DNA from: Andalucia godoyi
Taxonomy: Eukaryota > Discoba > Jakobea > Jakobida > Andaluciidae
DNA: 64,000 bases
Assembly: GCA_009859145.1 (NCBI GenBank)
Contig: VRVR01000042.1
Location: 1 to 64,000 of the forward strand
Reading direction: 5' to 3'
Shown: positions 30,212 through 39,689 of the stretch, one piece after another
Layout of the letters: each line of letters starts with the position of its first letter
Numbering within the stretch: position 1 is the stretch's first letter
Program-made: the position numbers and the translations under genes
Notes under the pieces: generated by a model
Told to the model about the DNA's origin: nothing
The model's input: the letters and a program-made list of their open reading frames with translations, nothing else
The model's database searches: none

Positions 30212-30916
30212 ATGTCGCATGGACCAAGACTGAGTGGCACAAGAGTGCACACGACGGCAGCTGTGCTGACTGTACCGCCCGCGATTGCTGCGCAGATGGA
30301 TGCCGTTCGCCGAACGCACGATCGGCACTATCCGCGATGGATGCCGCACATCACTCTGATGTATCCGTTTGTCCCGCTTGCCGAGTTTGCCGAGGCCGAG
30401 CGGGCGATGCGCTGTGCCCTTGACGCAGAGTCGTCGGGTGGTGGCCTTCGCCCGTTCCAAATGGCGATCGCACCGCCCTTTGGGATGTTCCACCACCACA
30501 ACAATGCCTCCACGACGGTCTGGCTGCCTCCGCGAACCAGCATCCCGGGGATCATGCACACTCTTTACGCCGCACTAGCCGCTGCATTTCTCCCTGCAGA
30601 CACCCAGCCGGCGGTGTTCACGCCGCACTTGACGCTTGGGCAGTGGCGCAGCAGACACGAAGCCGAGGCTGCACTCAGCAGCCTTCGCCATGCTCTCGGC
30701 TTCCCACCAGACTCCTTGCTCTCGAATAATAACAACAACAACAACAGCCATCCTCGGTGGTTTGAAGTAACCGGAGTGGACATGATCGCGCGAGACGGGC
30801 CCAACGACCCATTCAAACTCATTCAACACGTCCCATTCTGCTCCACATCCTCCGCTCACCAAGGCGTCCACATCAGCGGGCCTCAGGAGCTCGGCTGTTC
30901 GGCAGCTCGACAATGA
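30212..30916 (+). CDS. 2H phosphoesterase (2'-5' RNA ligase/LigT-like)
   Basis: 234 residues with the two defining His-x-Thr tetrads of the 2H superfamily: PHITLMYPF (His about 46, Thr 48) and PHLTLGQW (His about 139, Thr 141), about 90 residues apart as expected for the two-lobed fold. Members act on 2'-5' or cyclic phosphate bonds in RNA or nucleotides; the substrate here cannot be told. A short poly-Asn run (AAC repeats at about 30725-30750) interrupts the C-terminal lobe. The C-terminal 40 residues are unlike the family. Their coding bases (30873-30916) overlap the opposite-strand Elongin C-like ORF. Confidence 0.82.
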   Translation: MSHGPRLSGTRVHTTAAVLTVPPAIAAQMDAVRRTHDRHYPRWMPHITLMYPFVPLAEFAEAERAMRCALDAESSGGGLRPFQMAIAPPFGMFHHHNNASTTVWLPPRTSIPGIMHTLYAALAAAFLPADTQPAVFTPHLTLGQWRSRHEAEAALSSLRHALGFPPDSLLSNNNNNNNSHPRWFEVTGVDMIARDGPNDPFKLIQHVPFCSTSSAHQGVHISGPQELGCSAARQ

Positions 30917-31100
30917 ACCGAGTATCTTGGAACGGACTCAGCAGCAAGTCCCGCAGTGTCCCCGACTGTAATGCAAGCGACACGGGAACCAAAAACAACC
31001 GCCCGTCCGACGACCTCAGCCGCATGTACCGGTAGTCAGGCGTCTCCACCGCACTCCCACTCCCACTCCCACTCCCACTCCCACTCGCACTGGAATTCAT
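30873..31100 (-). CDS. truncated Elongin C/Skp1-like protein (N-terminal half only)
   Basis: 75 residues from the ATG at 31100. After a Met-Asn-Ser start and a Ser-Gly repeat (GGGAGT array, 31052-31088) comes YRYMRLRSSDGRLFLVPVSLALQSGTLRDLL (given in part: YMRLRSSDGRLF and ALQSGTLRDLL). It closely follows the first strands and helix of Elongin C (SSDG, then ALTSGTI). It then reads ELPNS, where Elongin C has its E-I-P turn, and stops nine codons later. The helices that bind Elongin B and VHL/SOCS boxes are missing, and no other frame downstream restores them. It may be a pseudogene or a gene cut short by neighbouring sequence. A shared repeat lies in its 5' flank. Confidence 0.45.
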   Translation of the reverse strand: MNSSASGSGSGSGSGSAVETPDYRYMRLRSSDGRLFLVPVSLALQSGTLRDLLLSPFQDTRFIVELPNSRAPEAR

Positions 31101-31492
31101 AGTCTCGTATACAGACAGATAGATGTACAGATGTGCATGTATTGGAAATATATATGGCCTTCGAACCCACAACGTCTGGAGGACAGCCGCGAACATCATC
31201 GGACAGCATGGCTGAGTTGACAGCCGTCGACATTGATGCTGAATGAAAGTCGATGGATGGCGGGAAACATGCACGTTTGCGATTGCACGTTAACGAGGGA
31301 AAATCCGCCTCTTATTATAATTTTATTATATTAATATTATTTTATTATTATTTTTTGCGCGAAGTTCGTGTCTCCGCGTTCTTTTTCATTTTGGTTTTTG
31401 ATTTGCTTTTGTTATTTGATTATTGATTTTTGGTTTTGTCTTCGTTCGCTCTTAGAGGTGGACGAGGATCGGCAGACTGGATTAGGAAGGAC
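31101..31492. other. divergent spacer with a copy of a short dispersed repeat
   Basis: About 31165-31250 is similar to 40280-40370 (see the repeat entries). The rest is AT-rich (31310-31350), then T-rich up to the next start. A GAAGTTCGTGTCTCC motif at about 31362-31376 recurs upstream of the proteasome gene. Confidence 0.5.
31165..31250 (+). repeat. short dispersed repeat, copy 1 of 2
   Basis: It shares an ordered set of blocks with 40280-40370: CC-C-CAACGTCTGG-GGAC, then AACATCATCGGA followed by GTGGCTG or ATGGCTG. The two are diverged, not identical. Confidence 0.45.
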
Positions 31493-33172
31493 ATGCGGTC
31501 AGTGAACTTGTATAATGCCTCGCAGTGTTCAGAGTACCCATGTGGGTCACTGTATGATTTTGTGACAGACAGGCTGAAGCACGGCGGTCTTGCCCTCGAT
31601 GCACAGCTGCCAGACTCCGAGTTCTTCCACCGCGGATACGACGGTCACCGGTTTTTGAATGGGTCTCATGACGGCACGGCGCTGCTGGGCATGGAGTCGG
31701 CTGCGGCTGCGGCGGAGGAAGAGGCGCACGCGTGGACAAAGAGAGGCGAGGACTGGGCTGCGTGTCTATTGGACGTCCTTACCCAGCTGGCGGACTACGA
31801 ACGGTTGCTGGAGGTGAATGAGCGCGAAAAGAGGAAGCTCAGGTCGAACGCAAGCGCCGAACATGCACCATCATCGTTGCCGTCACCGCCGTCACCGCCA
31901 CCGCCACCGCTGCATGGAAATCCTATTGCGGTGCTGCTGGACTGTGTGGAGGAAGGGTGTACGGTGGGAAGGCCTGCGTTTTTGTGCTCTTATTTTGCTT
32001 TTGCGAGTTGCATGTCAAAGGCAGTGGAGGTTGTGGCGCTGCGGGAGTCGTATGCATCGATGTCGGCGAAGAAAAGACAGGCAAAGAAGATCAGCGAGAA
32101 ACAAAAGGAGTTCGCGAACCCAAAGTACAAGTTCTCGCTCTCCATGCTTGCGTCGCTGGGATGGACCCTGTTGGTCCAAGGGAGGACGCGAAGCGCAGTC
32201 AAGGTCGGACTTTCGCTGCTTTCGGTGCTTCCCCCGGGCCGCGTCGACCCGAATTTTTATGATGCGGTCATGATGATTGGAGCGTGCGAGGAGTTCACGT
32301 TTTATTCGGGAAGAGTGCTCTTCCAGACTCTGGAGTATCCAGAGGAGGCGCTGGTCAGTTTGGCACAGTGTGTGCATGGCTGGGGCCGGGTCATCCTCTT
32401 GAACCTCATTGCGCAGATCGAGCCGCTGTCAAAGGCCACGAGGGCCTGGATGCTTGCAGAAGGCTTCGTCAATGCGCTCAGCGTCCACTTTGCTGCGTAC
32501 TCTGTTTGTGTCGCTGCAGATCCGCTCCAGCTCCTGGAAGATGCAATGCACAAAGCAGACAAGAAGAAGCGGCCGGCATCGGAGTTTGTTCAGATGGATG
32601 TGCTGCTCGGCATCGCACAGATTCTTGTGGCTCTTTCCCAGTCGGCGGGGAGACCTGAAGGAACGTATGGCTGGGACAAGCTCAACAAGGTCCAGTCGGT
32701 TGCCGGCAAGATGCCAGAGCATGCAGAGGAAGATGCCCTCAGCACAGCCGACCGTGCTCGTCAGAAGAACGCCGGGTCTTCTGCTGCTGCCAGCTCGTCG
32801 ACAGACACGTTGATTTCCGGACTGACTCTAGTAAGCGACCCGAAGCAACAGCAACAGAAGGAGGAGGGGGCGGAGGAGGAGGAGGAGGAGGAGGAGGAGA
32901 ATGCAGATCCGCAAGATGAAGAAGATGATGAGGAGAATGTCGAAGAGTATTCGTATGCGGATGCTTTGGCATATGCGTTCTTGGCTTGTGTGGAGCATGT
33001 CGTGACTGTTGATCAGAGAGCACAGGTGGTTGTCCCGGAAGGAGGCATCGATGTGGACCTGGAATTGCAGAAGAGAGAACCCTCCACGTCTCGAGAACAA
33101 TGGCTTGCAATGGCAGCGCATGTGTGCCGGTCGCAAATTGTTCATCAAAACTCGGCTCCTTCTGCCGTATGA
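31493..33172 (+). CDS. hypothetical protein, 559 aa, helical with acidic insert
   Basis: The ATG at 31493 is the first in the frame; the frame stays open 21 codons further upstream but with no ATG. The protein is mostly helical, with conserved-looking stretches such as GWTLLVQGRTRSAVKVGLSLL and ANPKYKFSLSMLASLG (about residues 210-250). Between lie a Pro-rich run (about 130-143), Ser-rich linkers and a long Glu/Asp run (about 450-490) from a GAG-rich tract at 32860-32945. I recognise no family; the helical pairs could be repeats of an adaptor. It converges on the glycosyltransferase gene with 367 bp between. Confidence 0.68.
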   Translation: MRSVNLYNASQCSEYPCGSLYDFVTDRLKHGGLALDAQLPDSEFFHRGYDGHRFLNGSHDGTALLGMESAAAAAEEEAHAWTKRGEDWAACLLDVLTQLADYERLLEVNEREKRKLRSNASAEHAPSSLPSPPSPPPPPLHGNPIAVLLDCVEEGCTVGRPAFLCSYFAFASCMSKAVEVVALRESYASMSAKKRQAKKISEKQKEFANPKYKFSLSMLASLGWTLLVQGRTRSAVKVGLSLLSVLPPGRVDPNFYDAVMMIGACEEFTFYSGRVLFQTLEYPEEALVSLAQCVHGWGRVILLNLIAQIEPLSKATRAWMLAEGFVNALSVHFAAYSVCVAADPLQLLEDAMHKADKKKRPASEFVQMDVLLGIAQILVALSQSAGRPEGTYGWDKLNKVQSVAGKMPEHAEEDALSTADRARQKNAGSSAAASSSTDTLISGLTLVSDPKQQQQKEEGAEEEEEEEEENADPQDEEDDEENVEEYSYADALAYAFLACVEHVVTVDQRAQVVVPEGGIDVDLELQKREPSTSREQWLAMAAHVCRSQIVHQNSAPSAV

Positions 33173-33539
33173 CCAAGCAAGAGGAGCTTCAGTGTTTATT
33201 TATTTATTTTTCGGGAAGTCCAGCACATGGCTCGGTATACCACGCCCCGCCCAGGCCTTCTTTACTTGCAAGCGCGGGGGGAAACAGCAAGACAAGCGGC
33301 GTCATGCAGCCGACAGTAGAAGAAGAAGTGCGTCTCTCCTTCTTTTGATTCTTCTGGTCGCAAAACAACAGGGGAGGGAGTCAAGACGCGTGGATTAGAA
33401 AAAGAAAAAAGAGCATCAAAAAAAAAAAAAAAGTAACAACATTTGTAGTTCAATACGCACATGATCGTCCTTGTAAAATCGTGAAAAGGGAGAAAAAACC
33501 AGAGAGGAGAAAACGGAAAAGCATTGATTTCACAGAAGA
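33173..33539. other. spacer between convergent genes, no gene seen
   Basis: 367 bases with a poly-A run at 33418-33431. No supportable feature other than two 3' ends. Confidence 0.4.
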
Positions 33540-35579
33540 TCAGTTCGTTGGCGGGGAAGCGGCTCCAAACATGCGTTGATCAAGCCACGCGAAGCCGTCT
33601 AGTTCGTCGCTCTGCGTAGATTTGAGTCTCTGCTTCTCCTTTAGTTCGCGCTTTTCGTCAAAGCAAGGGCAAAGGCGAGCTGTTTTGGGATGTGTTGCAT
33701 CGCACGTGAATGGATATGACTGCGGGGCTTGGTTGATCAGGCAGGCCTTTGTGTCTGGTTCAAACGCAGGCTGATCGGGACCCATGGATCCATCACAATC
33801 GTCTTTTCTGCATTTGAACATCGCTTTCATTTCGTCGCACTTGTTGATTAGCGGCGCAAACAACGGTTCACAGACCAAGTCCTTCGCAGCGCACACAGCC
33901 GTGCATGACTGTCCGGTCTGACCAGCAGCGGCTTCCAAGAATTCCTTCGAACGACCAGATATATCCGACTTGAGACCTTCGACCTGGTCCGCGGACATGA
34001 ACTTGAGCTTGGAAGAGTCTTTGGTCACAAGCGGCGAGTATGATGCGACCGCAACGACATATGTCCGATCATCCGGAGCCCAGAAAAGACTGACACCTGC
34101 GTAAGAATTTGACGGGGGACTGGCCTGGTTCACGCGAAACACAGATGCGATGGTCTTCCAAATCATGTCCGTTTTCGTTGTCGCAGTATACGGTACCAAC
34201 TTGAACGTGGAAGGCGCCGTGGACTGCGACGACGGAGCAGCTGGCGCAGGCTCGCTCTTCTTTGAGCCTTTTGATTTTCCCTTGGCAGGCGCAGTCGCCG
34301 GGCTCCATGAAATCAAATTCTTGAGCATTGTCTCAAAAGCATCCGCATCCGCAGCAGTGCTCAGCTGATTCTCGGGAATTTCGAAGTACTCGTTCTCGGC
34401 AATGGAGTCCGTCGTTCGGGACACTTCGGGATACAGAACATGTGCATTTCTGAGATATCCACGCCAGTTCTTCTTTGGCCAGTCATCCAACAGCGACGGA
34501 AGCGAGTCCTTGCGAATGAGCACGGCCCGAAGGTCCAGTGAATCCGAACGCAGCACACGAGCCCTGTGCAGCCCCTTCTGGAGACCATTCACAAGCGACA
34601 CGCCGAACAAGTCCTTTTCGTTTCGCACTCCATCTTTGTTTTTCCCCACTGGTGCAAGATATTTCTCACACTGCGCTGCAAACAACAGGGCATCTGGAGC
34701 GAGCTCGACTCCTTCTTCCACAAACAAGATGGACGAAGAGGAAGAATCGTCGCCAAACTGCGCAGGAGCATTTCGAAACGCAGCGCGAACAACCATTGCC
34801 TCGAGAACATTCGCCGGTTTTGCACTCACTGGCTTCTGCTCGGAGTCCGTGACTTGGACCTGAATCGTCAGGATCTCTGGGAATAACTCTGCAAAGTCCG
34901 CGGTAGCTTGTGCTTTCTTATCCTTCTTCTGGTCGGGATGCAGCGTGTAGATGCGGATCATCTCAGGGTTGTAAAAAGGGCTTTTTTCAAGCGCGGCGAC
35001 TGTTTTTCCTACCAGCTCTGCACTTGACGAAAGTGCCAGAATAGCAATCGGAATCAAACTCGGATGCACCGCAAGCGAGTCTGCAAATCCGCCAAGCTGA
35101 TCATTTGGAATCAGAAATTGTGCGTTCTCCAAATCCTTCGGTCCCTTTTGCACGACACCCGAGTCTTGTCCATTTTGCTTTTCCTTGACGGGAATCTTTG
35201 GCTTTTTGACTGGGCTAACAACGTCACCAGTCGGTTCCTGCCTGTCCGAGTCCTCCATTCCACCGGTCACCTCTGTCTCCGCTCTTCTTGTCTCACTACC
35301 ACCGTCGCTACCAGCGACATCGTCATCATCACCGCTTCGAACGGGCTTCCTCAACGGAGGCTTTTGTGGATTATACCTCGTTTTTGGCTGCCCGTGTGCT
35401 GATGAACTGCTGTCAGATACCTCATCACCTTCTAGGCCGGGAACATGCAGCTGGCGAGAACTTCGCAAGGCAAACACCACCACCAAGAGCACCACCGCAA
35501 TCAGCGAATACGAAAGGAACGGATTGCGACGCCAAATGGACCGCATCGTTGACAAGAGCCGCTTGGGCTGCTCTTCCAT
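33540..35579 (-). CDS. type II Golgi protein: GT13 (MGAT1/GNT-I)-like domain fused to an MGAT5-type Cys-rich tail
   Basis: 679 residues: a short basic N-terminus, one signal anchor (about 20-41, LSYSLIAVVLLVVVFAL), a charged stem to about 150, then a glycosyltransferase-like region. It begins SLIPIAILALSSSAEL (about 175-190) and continues through FVEEGVELAPD (about 287-297) to VLYPEVSRTTD (about 382-391). These align with the GNT-I landmarks, where the metal site is EDD and a later motif reads PEVSRT. Here the metal site is EEG, so the second and third acidic residues differ. Near 555-640 is a Cys-rich segment (CTAVCAAKDLVCEPLF to ARLCPC) whose Cys spacing and words follow the C-terminal domain of MGAT5 (GT18). 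I know of no protein combining these two. The catalytic status is uncertain. Confidence 0.72.
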   Translation of the reverse strand: MEEQPKRLLSTMRSIWRRNPFLSYSLIAVVLLVVVFALRSSRQLHVPGLEGDEVSDSSSSAHGQPKTRYNPQKPPLRKPVRSGDDDDVAGSDGGSETRRAETEVTGGMEDSDRQEPTGDVVSPVKKPKIPVKEKQNGQDSGVVQKGPKDLENAQFLIPNDQLGGFADSLAVHPSLIPIAILALSSSAELVGKTVAALEKSPFYNPEMIRIYTLHPDQKKDKKAQATADFAELFPEILTIQVQVTDSEQKPVSAKPANVLEAMVVRAAFRNAPAQFGDDSSSSSILFVEEGVELAPDALLFAAQCEKYLAPVGKNKDGVRNEKDLFGVSLVNGLQKGLHRARVLRSDSLDLRAVLIRKDSLPSLLDDWPKKNWRGYLRNAHVLYPEVSRTTDSIAENEYFEIPENQLSTAADADAFETMLKNLISWSPATAPAKGKSKGSKKSEPAPAAPSSQSTAPSTFKLVPYTATTKTDMIWKTIASVFRVNQASPPSNSYAGVSLFWAPDDRTYVVAVASYSPLVTKDSSKLKFMSADQVEGLKSDISGRSKEFLEAAAGQTGQSCTAVCAAKDLVCEPLFAPLINKCDEMKAMFKCRKDDCDGSMGPDQPAFEPDTKACLINQAPQSYPFTCDATHPKTARLCPCFDEKRELKEKQRLKSTQSDELDGFAWLDQRMFGAASPPTN

Positions 35580-36180
35580 TTCCGTAAATTTGCAACGTCA
35601 CAAATTCAAGAATTTCACGTGCTTATTCTTCTTCTGTGATTACGGCACAGGCAGCGAGGATCTTGTGTGTTGGCCAAATGTCCAACGCAAGAGACACGGT
35701 AGACCGTTTTGTGTATGAGCATCAAACAACATCATATCGGAAAAGGTTTCTTATGCCGCCGCCCCTATGGAGACGCGAGGTTCCTACCGTAGTCCAGCCC
35801 AGAATTTCTTTTTCACTCTTTCATCCTTCTGTGTTTTTTCATCATCGAACTCTCAAGCAGCACCTTTCATCAGAGACAAAACATCGCATGGCTCCAAAGA
35901 GGGATCTTCCCAGCCAACTCACATCGGCCATGCTCGAAGATGCCGAGGCCCAAGAAACCTGCTGATTCCCCCGTCTCGTCGGAGGCGGAGAGCAACAAGA
36001 AGAAGCGATAACCCTTTTGATGCAGATCGAGGAGTTGGTGATCGCCCCCCAAATAAAATAAAAAAACAGGTGGCTTTGGATCTGTCTTCGGTGACAGCTT
36101 ACCCGATGATGGTGATCAATAGTGATTCATGTTTTTTTGGCGAGCATCCGATTCCACAACGAAGGACGAAAAGTTAGAGC
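35580..36180. other. 5' flank of the GT13-like gene and dispersed repeat copy A
   Basis: The interval between two minus-strand genes is largely occupied by repeat copy A (35702-36141). The remaining short stretches have no feature. Confidence 0.6.
35702..36141 (+). repeat. dispersed repeat, copy A
   Basis: This is nearly identical over most of its length to 61881-62270 and similar over about 280 bases to 39690-39985. Landmarks are GACCGTTTTGTGTATGAGC at the left, ATGGCTCCAAAGAGGGATCT (ATG at 35888) in the middle and CGATGATGGTGATCAATAG at the right. Relative to copy B it has about 50 extra bases near 36030-36085. Two short frames are shared between copies: one of 25 codons from 35888, and one of 23 codons from 35940 to 36011 encoding a Lys/Arg-rich peptide. 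No terminal inverted repeat, poly-A tail or target duplication could be confirmed. Confidence 0.75.
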
Positions 36181-36510
36181 TCACAAGGACAACGACAAGA
36201 CAGCGCAAAGATCAGAGACGACGGAGTGGAGCATGTCTCGGGCGTCCATAGCTTGCATCCGCCTGCGTTCGTCCAGCCGAATGCGCTCTTCCAGTGTCCA
36301 AGCAAGGATGATCTGTTTGCTGTCCAGAGCAACTTGGCGCCTTTCGGCTTCCAGATGTTTTTCAAAAGCAGCGTGAAGTTCCAACTCGGCTTTCCTGGAC
36401 GCGGCTTGCGCTCGCTGCGCATCTGCTCGCAACTTTTCGACGCGGGCTTCCCGTATCTCCAGCTCTTGTTTAAGAGCTTCCATTTCCTTGGCGAACTGCA
36501 GCCAGTCCAT
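36181..36510 (-). CDS. small coiled-coil protein, 109 aa
   Basis: A complete frame with an ATG start. Residues 1-95 form an almost continuous charged helix with heptad-like Leu/Ala spacing, for example MEALKQELEIREARVEKLR and AERRQVALDSKQIILAWTLEERIRL. It ends with a hydrophobic Val/Leu tail (VVSDLCAVLSLSL). It may be a structural or cytoskeleton-associated coiled coil; no family was recognised. It is isolated between the repeat copy A and AT-rich flank. Confidence 0.6.
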   Translation of the reverse strand: MDWLQFAKEMEALKQELEIREARVEKLRADAQRAQAASRKAELELHAAFEKHLEAERRQVALDSKQIILAWTLEERIRLDERRRMQAMDARDMLHSVVSDLCAVLSLSL

Positions 36511-36866
36511 TCTCTTGGGCTTCCGTGCAAAACAATAATGAAATTGCTTTTATAACTTATCAACTATATATCATTATTTCACAATAAAAACGAAAGACAA
36601 GGACTGCAAAAGAACTGAAAAAGCGGCTGTTCGGCGATGGAAAGGAATGGCAGAACAAACAGGCGAAGCTTACGAGACTCGGAGACACGACTTTTTGCGA
36701 AAACAAAAAGAAATTTGGCCTTCTAGCACTTGGTATACGGTACGACAGGCAACAGCCTCTGAAAAGGGGCTGCGCTTCTCGTTTTTTACTCGCTGGCCGC
36801 TGCAATGGTCATTATCACCGGCATTGTACAATGATCGAGATGGAAGGGGACAGCAGACAGCAGCGA

Positions 36867-38330
36867 TTATGAACGATGGTGATGGTGATGGTGGTGGTGT
36901 TGTTGTTGCTGCTGCTGCTGCTGATGGTGAAGCAGAGCGGCGCCGCATGAAGCCAGATTCTCGACACGTCTGATGTTTTCGAGATACTTGTTGATCGGAT
37001 GCGCTGGGATCGCGACAGCGGTCTTTTCTCGAGAGCGAGTGCCTGCCTGGACCGAGACGACGTGCTTGGGTTTCTTGCTGCGAACAAGGAACTTTGGGCT
37101 TGAGGACACGCCGACTACGGACTCAACGGCCGTTTCCGCATCGACCATCAAGAACGTCAGGCGCAGTGAGAACGGCGATGGGTTGTCCTTGCATGCAAAC
37201 GAATGCTTCTGTATGCTGAACGGTCCGATAGTGCACTGAAACGTAAATGGCTGATCGCGCGAAACCACCGGAGCCATCAAGGACGAAAACTCTCCTTCTC
37301 TCTGTTCGACTCCTTCCTTGCGGAAGCAGTCGCGAACGACAGAGCCGCTTCGATCCAGCAGCTCCACCTTTGCAAAGAACCGCAGTCGTGGCTTGCCATC
37401 CACACTGTTAACCGCAAGTGCCTGTTCCCCGAATATACCCGATGGCGACGAAGTGGCATCGATTCGAATTAGAAGTGTATAGACGGTCGTCTTGTACCAT
37501 TCTGCATCACCCGGGTCCACAATCACATCGCTCAGAACATCCAGTATGGGTGGCGTCCATGCTCGGTAACATGTGCGTCCGGTTTTTGTAAAAACGCCAA
37601 ACACGGTCCGCGGCTCCGACGACGGGCACGGATGAGTCCAGTTGCATGACTGCTCGTCTGCGTTCATCCGTGCACCGCCGCCGGCCACCGTCGGAACCGC
37701 AGGAGAGCGTCGAGAAGGTTCGCCCTGCTTTGCAATCACGGACCTGCTGGTCGCCAAACTCGCCATCATCGGCTGCGCGAAATGCACCATCGAATTCTCC
37801 ATGGAAAACGGCGGTGACAGTGAAAACACCGAAGTGGAGGGCGACGACGACGAAACTCGCTGCATCTCTCCTCCGGCAGGGCCCAAAGAATGCAAGCGAA
37901 TATTAGAATTGTGTGTGTACGTTGGACCACAAGAAGACGACGACGAAGAGGTTGACGATGATGATGATGATGATGATGATGATGTGGAGGAGGAGGAAGA
38001 GGAGGAAGAAGCTGTGGCCATCGATGATGAGCAGGAATACTGGCTAGAGGAGGAAAGCGAAGAGGAGGATGGGATGTGCGGGGTCAAATGGTCAGTGGAG
38101 ATCATAAACCCCGTTGGCGGAACCATTGGCGGCGGGCAGCCCATAATGCCCATCATGTGAGCGTACGGAGCTTGGTTCAACAACTGGGCATTCAAACCCG
38201 CGTACTCGCTGGGATTCCCGAGCATGAGTCCTAGACTCGCGGACATTCCATTGTCAAAATGCAGCGGAGGAAGTAGCCCGCCGAGATGCTGCAACGCACG
38301 AGCGTAAAATTCAAACGACTGGTCTTGCAT
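36867..38330 (-). CDS. low-complexity protein with a C-terminal beta-rich region
   Basis: 487 residues from the ATG at 38330. The frame runs on upstream through the CAAAAA repeat (coding Phe-Leu) but without an ATG, so that part is probably 5' UTR. The first half is Ser/Gly/Pro-rich, with two long Ser runs (about 90-135). A likely folded region (about 250-455) alternates hydrophobic and polar residues, as in beta-sandwiches: SDVIVDPGDAEWYKTTVYTLL, KPRLRFFAKVELLDRSG and SLRLTFLMVDAE. It closes with KFLVRSKKPKH. That beta-rich plan ending in a basic strand recalls p53/Rel-like DNA-binding folds, but the resemblance is weak. The C-terminus ends in a Gln run and a His run. Confidence 0.6.
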   Translation of the reverse strand: MQDQSFEFYARALQHLGGLLPPLHFDNGMSASLGLMLGNPSEYAGLNAQLLNQAPYAHMMGIMGCPPPMVPPTGFMISTDHLTPHIPSSSSLSSSSQYSCSSSMATASSSSSSSSTSSSSSSSSSSTSSSSSSCGPTYTHNSNIRLHSLGPAGGEMQRVSSSSPSTSVFSLSPPFSMENSMVHFAQPMMASLATSRSVIAKQGEPSRRSPAVPTVAGGGARMNADEQSCNWTHPCPSSEPRTVFGVFTKTGRTCYRAWTPPILDVLSDVIVDPGDAEWYKTTVYTLLIRIDATSSPSGIFGEQALAVNSVDGKPRLRFFAKVELLDRSGSVVRDCFRKEGVEQREGEFSSLMAPVVSRDQPFTFQCTIGPFSIQKHSFACKDNPSPFSLRLTFLMVDAETAVESVVGVSSSPKFLVRSKKPKHVVSVQAGTRSREKTAVAIPAHPINKYLENIRRVENLASCGAALLHHQQQQQQQQHHHHHHHHRS

Positions 38331-38382
38331 GGCGTCCAATCTATCTTTTCGGGGGCCAAGAGCTTTCAAGAGTGAACCCGCG

Positions 38383-38438
38383 CAAAAACACAAAAACAAA
38401 AACAAAAACAAAAACAAAAACAAAAACAAAAACAAAAC
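38383..38438. repeat. (CAAAAA)n hexanucleotide array
   Basis: Eight to nine units of CAAAAA directly upstream of the low-complexity gene, probably in its 5' UTR. Confidence 0.9.
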
Positions 38439-39689
38439 CTACTCAGGAGCTTTTCAAAATATTATGCAAGATTCTCGGGGGGGGGGGGGGGGAAGCGCGT
38501 GAGAAGGACAGAAGAAGATGGCGATGATGATGAAAACGGGGCAGAAGCGAAAGCGAGGACTTGGCTGTGGGCGCGCTGTGCTGTGCTTTTTAGCGTCTCT
38601 TATTCTCCTCCCCGTTTTCAAGAGCGCATGCAGGTTGAAACAACGAACATGCAGTTGACGTTCGGCGTTCCGGTGGCAAATCATGCCCAGTCGCCGTCCC
38701 CCCCTCACCAAAAGGGAAAAGGCAAACAAGAAAATGTGGTGAAACATCACCACGGACGAAAAGGATTTTATAGCGGCAAACGCACTCCAGAATGAAATGG
38801 ACTTCCCTTATGAAGAAGTTTCGCGGGGAAATGCTTGTCCAAATGTAATGTAAAACAGCGATGGTTCCGAGCAGACGGCCGCTACCGTCTTGCTGGGACT
38901 CGTCACTGCGCTGTCAAACCCGCCATCGCAATTCCTCTTTAAAGACAAGTAGACGTCCGTGCAGAACACGGAGCCCGGGTGCTGTTGAGACATTGCGGTC
39001 CCGGAAAACGAGTCTGCCTGGACACGCGAGGCGGGGGCCACCTCACGGAGAAGAAAGGCGACCCTTCATGTTTTTTGATTTTGGAACCCTCGTCGGAGCA
39101 CGCGAAGCCGACAAGACCGACGGAGGGATGACCAAAGGAAAAAAAAAAAAGAGAGAAAGCGGCGGGCGGGTTTCTCGTCGATTTTCGAACAAGGGCAACA
39201 AGAAGAGGAAGAGGAAGAAGAAGAAAACGAGGAAAACCTCGAGCTTTTCAGCCCAGTGACCGCCCAACGAATTGTGTAGTGTGAACAAACCGAATTTCAC
39301 GCACCCAAAGGAGGAAAGCAGCCACCAAAGCATCTGAAGGCCGATGCATCGAATGCCTTGACGCCCTGCTTGTGCCCGCATCTGCGTCTCGTTTGGGCAA
39401 GGACCAGGGGAGGTCTTTGCCGTCTGCAGTGAGCTGGAAACTTTTGCAACGCTGTAAAATATAAATATATAGATGTAAAATCATTTTTAAAATGGCGTCC
39501 AACGAAGGTACGTTTCATAGCATGAAAAGCTTATGAGTGCATGGTCGATCAAAAAGAGATCGAGGAGACAGTTTCTTTCCAGCAATAAAAAGAGATTCAA
39601 ATTTAAACAAGGGCTGTTATTTCGCAGTTTGATTTATTTATGCTTCATTGATTTTAAAACAGTGTAAAGGAACAAACGGTTGACAGCTT
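38439..39689. other. intergenic region, no gene seen
   Basis: It contains a run of 16 G at 38477-38492. ORFs up to 132 codons in this stretch have low-complexity Lys/Arg or no ATG, and none has a recognisable family. Unexplained sequence of ordinary composition occupies 38800-39350. Confidence 0.45.

Noticed and set aside
31430-31492. Longer N-terminus for the 559-residue protein and, similarly, for the 959-residue and SPRTN-like proteins
   Set aside because: The extensions begin with TTG or GTG and lack an ATG, and their composition is like the flanking UTRs.
35888-36011. Short frames in the repeat copies as separate genes
   Set aside because: They are very short; copy C breaks the second frame. 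Kept as a repeat observation only.
38331-38435. Phe-Leu-rich signal-like N-terminus encoded by the CAAAAA array
   Set aside because: No ATG lies in the extension; the first ATG is 38330. The hydrophobic run is only the repeat read in frame.
38808-39259. ORFs on both strands near 39 kb
   Set aside because: Start is GTG or absent, sequence low-complexity; no support.
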